This document shows, one piece after another, positions 1 through 4,313 of a stretch of 8,740 bases of DNA (position 1 is its first letter; each line of letters begins with the position of its first letter). The stretch lies in NCBI GenBank assembly GCA_030037575.1, contig JASHRB010000248.1, forward strand, positions 1 through 8,740, read 5' to 3'. The DNA is from Candidatus Sulfotelmatobacter sp. GTDB lineage: Bacteria > Acidobacteriota > Terriglobia > Terriglobales > Acidobacteriaceae. Below the pieces are notes generated by a model that saw only the letters and a program-made list of their open reading frames with translations, did not search any database and was not told the origin of the DNA. Made by a program: the position numbers and the translations under genes.

Positions 1-209
1 CTGCCAAGCGAAGCAACGTGTTGAGCGTCGGTTTCGTTTCGGCGTTTCGGGTCTTCGAGGATGGAAATCCTCTCTTGCCCCATGCGCACACTCCTGCCAA
101 ATGCTGCTTGAGACATCTCGCGCTGTTCCCGAAGCGCGCGAAGCTGAAAGCAGATCGTGGTATACACGTTCTCCAAATTGAAGGCCGCTCGAAATTCACG
201 GTCTTTCAT
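1..209 (-). CDS. XRE-family helix-turn-helix antitoxin (HigA-like), 3' end cut by window edge
   Basis: Reading the minus strand from an ATG at 207-209 gives 69 residues that stay open to the window edge, so the C-terminus and stop are missing. Residues 22-52 read as a Cro/CI-type helix-turn-helix: LRALREQREMSQ, then a small-residue turn, then GQERISILED, matching the family pattern LRxxRxxxxxSQxxxA...GxxQxxISxLED. It starts 35 bases after the stop of a RelE/HigB-like toxin on the same strand, which is the toxin-first order of HigBA modules. The expected role is to neutralise the toxin and, with it, repress their shared promoter. No clear ribosome binding site precedes the ATG, so translational coupling to the toxin gene is possible. 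The HTH call is from visible motifs; the antitoxin role is inferred from the neighbour. A stand-alone XRE regulator is the alternative. Confidence 0.7.
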   Translation of the reverse strand, partial: MKDREFRAAFNLENVYTTICFQLRALREQREMSQAAFGRSVRMGQERISILEDPKRRNETDAQHVASLG

Positions 210-244
210 GGTGTTCAACAAGTCTCGTTTAGTCGTAGCGATGC

Positions 245-556
245 TCAACGATTCGTCCTGTCAGCGTTGACAATTTCCATTCTTGCTGTGGCTGTGGCAG
301 GTGCGTTCAGAGGAACAAATTGGTCGCCCTGTTCGATGGCTGGAACTAAGAGCGAGAATTCCCTTTCGCTCGGTCCACGAAACCCAAGTAAGCGATATTG
401 GGTATTCATCCAGCGAACCCTGATTTCCACGATGTCGGCGTAGTCGTCCAGATTACGAGCGAGCCCGGCGACTTCGAAAAGATGGAAGTCATTGCAGGCA
501 AGCAACTTTCGACGACCACGGGCCGACTTGTTCCTCAGAAGAAGCGGACGGGCCAA
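245..556 (-). CDS. RelE/ParE (HigB)-type toxin-like protein, possibly N-terminally altered
   Basis: The frame encodes 103 residues from a TTG start. The C-terminal half carries the pattern of the phage Gp49/HigB-type RelE family: EIRVRWMNTQYRLLGF (about residues 44-59), then REFSLLVPAIEQGDQFVP (about 64-81), and a basic tail with ATARMEIVNADRTNR. Members of this family cleave mRNA, often at the ribosome, and are held inactive by a partner antitoxin. Here an XRE-type partner follows 35 bases downstream. The N-terminal third (about residues 1-30) is rich in Arg, Lys and Leu and does not look like the usual helical start of the family. The frame is open upstream to a stop at 608-610 without an ATG, so the start is uncertain and the 5' end may be degenerate. 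I am fairly sure of the family and unsure whether the gene is active. Confidence 0.6.
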   Translation of the reverse strand: MARPLLLRNKSARGRRKLLACNDFHLFEVAGLARNLDDYADIVEIRVRWMNTQYRLLGFRGPSEREFSLLVPAIEQGDQFVPLNAPATATARMEIVNADRTNR

Positions 557-566
557 AGTGCCGTGC

Positions 567-576
567 CAGCTAGCTG
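567..576. promoter_or_regulatory. 10-bp perfect palindrome, candidate operator of the toxin-antitoxin pair
   Basis: CAGCTAGCTG is a perfect palindrome. It lies between a minus-strand TATAGA (588-593, a possible -10 box with no good -35 partner) and the TTG start of the toxin at 556. HigA-type antitoxins usually bind short palindromes over their own promoter, so this is a reasonable operator site. It is short enough to occur by chance. Confidence 0.3.
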
Positions 577-611
577 AAGTAGGATTCTCTATATTTTGGC
601 TCTTGCCTTAA

Positions 612-770
612 CTGGCACAGCGCGTCTATCCATTTCCGGTTGTCCTGCTGGGTGCGTTTCTCGGCAGGGCTATTCACCATCGCCTGCGCGGCGAAGTTTT
701 CTGGAAGTACGTTTACGCTTTGCTGGTGGGAATCGGGACTGTAGTGGTCGCGCAGGCGGTGCGAGCTTAG
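612..770 (+). pseudogene. C-terminal remnant of a TauE/SafE (TSUP)-type membrane transporter
   Basis: The frame closed by TAG at 768-770 is open for only 52 codons and is preceded at once by an in-frame TAA (609-611), with no start codon. Its sequence looks like a real membrane-protein tail: PFPVVLLGAFLGRAIHHRL, then GEVFWKYVYALLVGIG and a final hydrophobic segment. A small-residue helix, a basic HHRL turn, an aromatic-rich FWKYVYALL stretch and an end at the last helix are the usual closing pattern of sulfite exporter TauE/SafE (TSUP) family proteins. The missing 5' part would have to lie where the toxin-antitoxin module now sits, so the gene was probably truncated by insertion or rearrangement near 600-612. 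The family call is by eye from a short segment; another polytopic membrane protein is possible. Confidence 0.45.
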
Positions 771-797
771 CCGTGTCCGCCCGGAGGCAGAGGACGG

Positions 798-1073
798 TCA
801 AATGCCCAGCTTCTTGACTTCTTCGTTGTAGTACTTGCGATACAGGATGTCCCATTCCTGCGAACCCTCCAGAATGGTGCGCTTCTGGCTTTCGATTTTC
901 TGGCGGGCCGTCTGATCGATCTTCTCCTCGCCGTTCAACAGCTCTTCGAGGATCTTGCGCGTTTCCTGGCGGATGGTATTGGGATCCTCGACGAACTCGA
1001 CTTCGTCCATTTGCTTGAGCGTGTCGGCGACCGCCCGGGCCAGCACATTCACTTTGTCGCGGCTGAGCCTCAC
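798..1073 (-). CDS. DUF507 family protein, second of a tandem pair
   Basis: The product is a 91-residue soluble, highly charged, all-helical protein. It starts MRLSRDKVNVLARAV and ends with the tyrosine-rich YRKYYNEEVKKLGI, typical of the DUF507 family, whose function is unknown. The start is GTG at 1071-1073 and overlaps the stop of the upstream DUF507 gene in the tetranucleotide GTGA, so the two are transcribed together and probably translationally coupled. An AAGGCGG stretch a few bases before the GTG can act as ribosome binding site. There is no signal peptide or membrane segment, so it should be cytoplasmic. The length fits the family (about 90-100 residues). Family membership is fairly certain; nothing here shows what it does. 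Confidence 0.85.
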   Translation of the reverse strand: MRLSRDKVNVLARAVADTLKQMDEVEFVEDPNTIRQETRKILEELLNGEEKIDQTARQKIESQKRTILEGSQEWDILYRKYYNEEVKKLGI

Positions 1074-1348
1074 AGCACCGCCTTATATTTGCGGACCAGT
1101 TCGCTTTTCACCTTGCGGAACATTTCCTGGTAGTTGGCCCCGGTTTTGTTCATTTCTTCGGCGTAGGCTTCGAGGATGACGCGCACTTCGTCGTTGATGC
1201 GGTCTTCGAGGGTCAACTCTTCGAGCAGGGCCGTGTGCACCTTCTCGGCGACCTTGGCGGCGGCCGAGGTTTCGATGGCCTTGGCAGCAATTAGTTTCTT
1301 GGTGACTTCGCGGGCCAGGTAGCCCACATATTCCTTGGACAAAAGCAT
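1070..1348 (-). CDS. DUF507 family protein, first of a tandem pair
   Basis: From the ATG at 1346-1348 this gene encodes 92 residues beginning MLLSKEYVGYLAREVTKKL and ending FRKVKSELVRKYKAVL. The same layout as its neighbour is visible: an N-terminal hydrophobic/charged helix, an acidic middle (LEELTLEDRINDEVR) and a basic tyrosine-containing C-terminal helix. I chose the internal ATG over a GTG 57 bases upstream (1403-1405) because the extra 19 residues are Arg/Gln-rich and unlike the family, and because MLLSKEYV lines up with MRLSRDKV of the downstream copy. No strong Shine-Dalgarno sequence is visible before the ATG. The two copies differ clearly in sequence, so the duplication is old and they may form a heteromer. 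Function unknown. Confidence 0.85.
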   Translation of the reverse strand: MLLSKEYVGYLAREVTKKLIAAKAIETSAAAKVAEKVHTALLEELTLEDRINDEVRVILEAYAEEMNKTGANYQEMFRKVKSELVRKYKAVL

Positions 1349-1514
1349 GTGCGGGTCGTATCGCTGTCTGAGGGCAGCTTGTCTGCGAGCTGAAAAGTGT
1401 AACACAGGCAGCTCGGGGCGAGCGATTGCCGGAGCCGCATAGCACCCCGCATCGCACCCGGGAGGTTGTCGCCATCCCTTGCCCTAGCGATAACCTGCCG
1501 ACAAGGCGGGTGGG

Positions 1515-1543
1515 TTGACGAACCTAGGAGGCTGTTATAGGAT
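1515..1543 (+). promoter_or_regulatory. Candidate sigma70-type promoter for the SAM riboswitch transcript
   Basis: TTGACG (1515-1520) is a 5/6 match to the -35 box. Seventeen bases later comes TAGGAT (1538-1543), a 4/6 match to the -10 box. Transcription would start near 1550, just before the hairpin and riboswitch. A TATAGG one register earlier, with an extended TG, is an alternative -10 box at shorter spacing. Confidence 0.35.
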
Positions 1544-1554
1544 GCTTTTGACAA

Positions 1555-1574
1555 GTTTGCCCTTCGGGGCAGAC
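1555..1574 (+). other. UUCG-capped stem-loop just upstream of the riboswitch
   Basis: GTTTGCCC and GGGCAGAC form an 8-bp stem with one G-U pair, closed by a C(UUCG)G tetraloop, an exceptionally stable RNA cap. It ends two bases before the P1 helix of the SAM riboswitch. No U-run follows it, so it does not look like an intrinsic terminator. It may protect the 5' end of the leader or stack on the aptamer. Confidence 0.5.
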
Positions 1575-1576
1575 CT

Positions 1577-1694
1577 GAATTTCATGCAGAGTGGCTGAGG
1601 GACGAGCCCTGTGACGCCACGGCAACCGGATCGGGATCATATATCCCGACCGCCAGGTGCCAACTCCCGCCCGGAAACGGGGAACATGAGATTC
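1577..1694 (+). ncRNA. SAM-I (S-box) riboswitch aptamer
   Basis: The conserved S-box core is present in order: AGAG then GGCTGAGGGACGAGCCC (P2 and kink-turn side), TGTGACGCCACGGCAACC, a hairpin with stem TCGGGAT/ATCCCGA (P3, 1631-1649), GGTGCCAACTCC (1656-1667), a P4 arm with GAAA tetraloop (CCG-GAAA-CGG, 1671-1680), and GAACATGAG. P1 closes perfectly, with 1577-1585 (GAATTTCAT) pairing with 1686-1694 (ATGAGATTC), nine pairs including one G-U. In this class SAM binding stabilises P1 and usually switches downstream methionine, SAM or sulfur genes off. It lies 130 bases before a threonine-synthase-like gene and a CysO-like sulfur carrier gene on the same strand, so it very likely controls both. 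No other class fits as well. Confidence 0.95.
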
Positions 1695-1738
1695 GGATGC
1701 AGGCTGTAACAGCACTCCGAGAGCCTCTTTTCCTTTTT
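1692..1738 (+). terminator. Candidate expression platform of the SAM riboswitch (alternative hairpins plus T-rich tract)
   Basis: Two competing structures can be drawn. One is a hairpin at 1692-1721 (TTCGGATGC against GCACTCCGAG, nine pairs, one bulged C and one wobble). It borrows the last three bases of the P1 3' strand. The other pairs AGGCT (1701-1705) with AGCCT (1722-1726) and is followed directly by CTTTTCCTTTTT. The first would suit an antiterminator and the second a weak terminator, giving SAM-dependent shut-off. A further T-rich stretch follows GAGGC at 1750-1754, which could pair with GCCTC at 1723-1727. The stems are modest, so control at translation is not excluded. Confidence 0.4.
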
Positions 1739-1824
1739 CCTGGGATAATGAGGCCTTTGCTTTTTGGGTCTCTTTTCCCCGGCTCGTCCGCAGCTATTCG
1801 CTTGAAGCAGAAAGCGAGTAGACC

Positions 1825-3162
1825 ATGCCGAAGCATGACGCTTACTACGAATTGCGCTGCCGGGAATGCGGCCGCAGATGGGGAAACCAGCCCCGCTCGA
1901 TCTGCGAATCGTGTTTCTCTCCTCTGGAAGTCGCCTACGACTACGATTGGATTCGCTATTTGCTCGGTCAGGATGCGATGGACCCGCGGGCGGCGATTCG
2001 CCGGCGGATTTCCGAGCGCCCGGCGAATATGTGGCGTTATGCCGAACTGCTGCCCCTGCCCGACGGGTTCGAGCCGCGGTTGCCGGTGGGTTGCACGCCG
2101 CTACTTCGCGCTCCGCAGTTGGCGCAACGATTGCTCGGGGGCAAAGACGCGGAAACCGCCGCGCTGAATCTCTACATCAAAAATGACGCCGTTTGCCTGC
2201 CGACTTTGAGCTTCAAGGACCGGGTGGTTGCCGTCGCCCTGGGGCAGGCGTCCGCCTTCGGCTTCGACACGGTGGCCTGCTCTTCCACGGGAAATCTTGC
2301 CAACGCAGTCGCGGCACACGCGGCTGGCCTGGGATTGAAGGCGTGGATCTTCATTCCCTCCGATCTCGAACCGGCAAAAATTCTGGGCACGCAGGTGTTT
2401 GGTGCGAACGTGGTGCGCATCGCCGGCAGTTACGATCAAGTGAATCGTCTGTGCTCGCAAATCGCGGAAGAGCGTCACTGGGGCTTCGTCAATGTGAACC
2501 TGCGACCTTACTACGCGGAAGGCTCGAAGACGGTCGGGTTCGAAATCGCCGAACAACTGGGCTGGCGTCTGCCCGACAACGTGGTGGTTCCGATGGCTGG
2601 GGGATCGCTCATCACGAAAATCAAGAAAGCCTTTGATGAACTCATCAAGCTGGGCTTGGTCGAAGAGAAGCCGGTGAAATTTTTCGGCGCGCAAGCGACC
2701 GGATGCTCGCCGATTTCAACCGCAGTAAAAACCGGCAGCCCGGAGATTGATCCGCAGAAACCGGCAACCATTGCGCGCTCGCTGGCGATTGGAAATCCGG
2801 CCGATGGTCATTACGCCATCAGGACCATCAAAAACACCGGGGGATGGAGTGAGGATGTGAGCGATCCGGAACTGCTCGATGCCATTCGTCTGTTGGCCGA
2901 GTCGGAAGGCATTTTCACCGAAACCGCCGGCGGAGTAACCGTGGGCTGCGCGGGCAAGCTGTATCGCCAGGACCGCATTTTGCCCGAGGAAACCACGGTG
3001 TTGTCGATCACCGGAAACGGGCTGAAGACCACGGACGTACTGGCGGGCGTTTACGAAGCGGAGCGGCCGATCGTGCCCAAGCTGGCCGAATTCGAAGCCC
3101 ATCTGCAAGCCAGGCTGGCGAGAGTCGACGCCCGCAAGGAGATCGCGGGAGTGGCGGTTTAG
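1825..3162 (+). CDS. thrC: Threonine-synthase-like PLP enzyme with N-terminal zinc ribbon; possible homocysteine synthase
   Basis: The product is a 445-residue fold-type II PLP enzyme. Residues 12-30 form a zinc ribbon (CxxC at 12/15 and 27/30). The PLP lysine is K131 in PTLSFKDR, the substrate/cofactor loop is SSTGN at 153-157, a glycine loop PMAGGS lies at 256-261, and the C-terminal motif ITGNGLKT at 395-402 replaces the TGHGLKD common in threonine synthases. Threonine synthase converts O-phosphohomoserine to threonine in the cytoplasm. Annotation by similarity would be thrC. Two context points suggest a different final reaction: a SAM-I riboswitch in its leader, and a CysO-like sulfur carrier gene 14 bases downstream. 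Together these fit sulfur transfer to O-phosphohomoserine, giving homocysteine. The ATG at 1825 has only a weak AGCGAG before it, but the zinc ribbon starts right after it. The fold is certain; the reaction is open. Confidence 0.9.
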   Translation: MPKHDAYYELRCRECGRRWGNQPRSICESCFSPLEVAYDYDWIRYLLGQDAMDPRAAIRRRISERPANMWRYAELLPLPDGFEPRLPVGCTPLLRAPQLAQRLLGGKDAETAALNLYIKNDAVCLPTLSFKDRVVAVALGQASAFGFDTVACSSTGNLANAVAAHAAGLGLKAWIFIPSDLEPAKILGTQVFGANVVRIAGSYDQVNRLCSQIAEERHWGFVNVNLRPYYAEGSKTVGFEIAEQLGWRLPDNVVVPMAGGSLITKIKKAFDELIKLGLVEEKPVKFFGAQATGCSPISTAVKTGSPEIDPQKPATIARSLAIGNPADGHYAIRTIKNTGGWSEDVSDPELLDAIRLLAESEGIFTETAGGVTVGCAGKLYRQDRILPEETTVLSITGNGLKTTDVLAGVYEAERPIVPKLAEFEAHLQARLARVDARKEIAGVAV

Positions 3163-3176
3163 AGAGGAGGGATGGA

Positions 3177-3458
3177 ATGGCGATCACGGTGCAGATTCCG
3201 ACTGCTTTGCGGCGGCACACGGCGGGCGTGGCTTCGGTTTCGCTGGCCGCGGCCAATCTCGGCGACCTGTTTTCGGCTCTCGACCAGAGATTCCCCGAAC
3301 TCAAATCGCACCTGCGCGACGAGGCGGGTCAGGTGCGGCGTTTCCTGAACATCTACGTGAACGAAGAGGACATTCGCTTCCTCGGCGGGCCGGCCTATAC
3401 CTTCCAGGAGGGGGACGAAGTTCTGCTGGTGCCCTCGATCGCCGGCGGGAAACGCTAA
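3177..3458 (+). CDS. CysO-like MoaD/ThiS-family sulfur carrier protein with a Gly-Gly-Lys-Arg end
   Basis: The 93-residue product has the beta-grasp (ubiquitin-like) layout of MoaD/ThiS proteins. It most resembles mycobacterial CysO as I recall it: ITVQIPTALRRHT at the start, RFLNIYVNEEDIRF at about 55-68, GDEVLLVPSIAGG near the end. Such carriers are adenylated at the terminal glycine by an E1-like enzyme, turned into a thiocarboxylate, and donate sulfur to a PLP enzyme. Here the diglycine (90-91) is followed by Lys-Arg, so trimming by a protease would be needed first. It is 14 bases behind the ThrC-like gene with a strong GAGGAGG ribosome binding site six bases before the ATG, under the same riboswitch, and is followed by a terminator. 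No E1-like activator, JAMM protease or sulfurtransferase lies in the window. MoaD for molybdopterin is less likely given this context. Confidence 0.9.
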   Translation: MAITVQIPTALRRHTAGVASVSLAAANLGDLFSALDQRFPELKSHLRDEAGQVRRFLNIYVNEEDIRFLGGPAYTFQEGDEVLLVPSIAGGKR

Positions 3459-3485
3459 GCGGGCGTTGTTTTTACGAACACCCCC

Positions 3486-3510
3486 GCTCCCCCAACGGGG
3501 GGCTTTTATT
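3486..3510 (+). terminator. Intrinsic terminator after the sulfur carrier gene
   Basis: A GC-only stem, GCTCCCCC against GGGGGGC with one G-T pair and a short AAC-containing loop, is followed at once by TTTTATT. It closes the riboswitch-controlled pair and separates it from the TetR promoter. An overlapping weaker hairpin (GCGGG at 3459-3463 with CCCGC at 3483-3487) could compete with it. Confidence 0.8.
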
Positions 3511-3526
3511 GTTGGCGCCGGTCCTG

Positions 3527-3532
3527 TATGAT
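3527..3532 (+). promoter_or_regulatory. Candidate -10 box of the TetR-efflux operon
   Basis: TATGAT matches TATAAT at five of six positions. Its -35 region falls in the T-rich tail of the preceding terminator and shows no good hexamer. A start near 3539 would give a leader of about 16 bases and place transcription initiation inside the palindrome at 3534-3551, as expected for autorepression. Confidence 0.4.
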
Positions 3533-3533
3533 C

Positions 3534-3551
3534 TAACTAACTGGTTAATTA
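3534..3551. promoter_or_regulatory. Palindromic operator candidate for the TetR regulator
   Basis: TAACTAAC and GTTAATTA form an inverted repeat of eight bases around a TG centre, with a single mismatch. It is AT-rich in a GC-rich neighbourhood, directly follows the candidate -10 box and ends three bases before the TetR ATG. Size, symmetry and position are typical of TetR-family operators. The obvious candidate ligand is the regulator encoded just downstream. Confidence 0.6.
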
Positions 3552-3554
3552 ATC

Positions 3555-4313
3555 ATGTCTGTGCGACGCGATCGCCGCGAGCGGATGCAGCACCAGCGGG
3601 AAGAGCTCCGCCGGCTTCGCCAGCGCATGCGACAGCGCGGCCACGAATTGCGCCGCATGGGCTCGCGCGGTCAGCCCGAAGAGAGCCGCGCTGCCATTCT
3701 GCACGCCGCCGCAATCGAGTTCTCTGAACAGGGCATCGCCGGTGCCCGCACCGACGCCATCGCCCGCCAAGCGCGAGTCAACAAGGCCCTGCTTTATTAC
3801 TACTTTCACGACAAAGAGGCGCTTTACGGCGCCGTTCTCGATGACGCATTCGGCCGAATGCGGGCGGCAATTTTTCACGCGCTCGACAGCGATCTGCCGG
3901 CGCGGGAAAAGATTCTGGCCTACGTGGGCACTTATTTCGATTTCATCGCCTCCAACCAGATCTACCCCAAGCTGATGCAGCGCGAAATGATGCGGGCGCG
4001 CGCGGGCGACTCGCAGCACATTGAAAGGCTGGTGAAGAACTACTTCGAGCCGATTTACCGGCGGGTCAGCGAGCTGCTGCACCAGGGAATCAAGGAAGGA
4101 ACGTTCCGCAAGGTCGATCCCGCGCATTTTGTTCCCTCCATGATCGCCATGATTGTTTTCTATTTCAGCGGCGCCCCGGTGATGCGGCGGGTTTTCGGCT
4201 TCGATCCGCTCACCCAGGAGCGCATCCGAGAGCGCCGCGCTGCAGTTCTCGATTTCATTTCCGCCGCGCTGTTCAGACCCTGCGCCGGCGCAGGTTCAGG
4301 AGTGCACCCATGA
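3555..4313 (+). CDS. TetR/AcrR-family transcriptional regulator of the efflux operon
   Basis: The product (252 residues from this ATG) has a TetR N-terminal domain at about 43-95: ESRAAILHAAAIEFSEQG, then a helix-turn-helix ending in NKALLYYYFHDKEALY, the classic TetR signature. A C-terminal ligand/dimer domain follows to about 240. The first 42 residues are an unusual Arg/Gln/Glu-rich helix (11 Arg in the first 27), so the protein is longer than the usual 190-215. Starting at M35 (3657) would give a normal TetR, but neither start has a clear ribosome binding site. The gene is first in an operon and its TGA overlaps the next ATG (ATGA). By analogy with E. coli CecR (YbiH) beside ybhGFSR, it likely represses this operon through the palindrome at 3534-3551 until an inducer binds. 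The inducer is unknown. Confidence 0.88.
   Translation: MSVRRDRRERMQHQREELRRLRQRMRQRGHELRRMGSRGQPEESRAAILHAAAIEFSEQGIAGARTDAIARQARVNKALLYYYFHDKEALYGAVLDDAFGRMRAAIFHALDSDLPAREKILAYVGTYFDFIASNQIYPKLMQREMMRARAGDSQHIERLVKNYFEPIYRRVSELLHQGIKEGTFRKVDPAHFVPSMIAMIVFYFSGAPVMRRVFGFDPLTQERIRERRAAVLDFISAALFRPCAGAGSGVHP
4279..4294 (+). repeat. 16-bp perfect palindrome at the tetR/membrane fusion protein junction
   Basis: CCTGCGCCGGCGCAGG is a perfect inverted repeat inside the last codons of tetR. It ends three bases before the AGGAG (4298-4302) that serves the next gene. As RNA it could fold into a GC-rich hairpin next to that ribosome binding site, or as DNA it could be a protein site. No T-run follows, so it is not an intrinsic terminator. 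Confidence 0.45.

Noticed and set aside
18..443. A 141-codon plus-strand frame at the left edge.
   Set aside because: It is antisense to the HTH antitoxin and RelE/HigB-like toxin, which carry recognisable motifs. The plus-strand product does not.
771..797. An inverted repeat (CCGTGTCC with GGACGG) between the transporter stub and the DUF507 pair, as a bidirectional terminator.
   Set aside because: The stem has a bulge and no T-run on either side, so it does not meet the intrinsic terminator pattern.
1494..1510. A CCTGCC/GGCGGG stem upstream of the riboswitch promoter as terminator or separate RNA.
   Set aside because: It is short, lacks a T-run on either strand and lies upstream of the predicted start, so no function can be argued.
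1548..1553. A perfect TTGACA hexamer just before the riboswitch.
   Set aside because: No acceptable -10 box lies 16-18 bases downstream; that position falls in the UUCG hairpin and the sequence is AGACCT. The TTGACG/TAGGAT pair slightly upstream fits better.
2101..2694. A 197-codon minus-strand frame inside the threonine-synthase-like gene.
   Set aside because: The plus-strand enzyme is intact and conserved across the interval; the minus frame shows only compositional bias.
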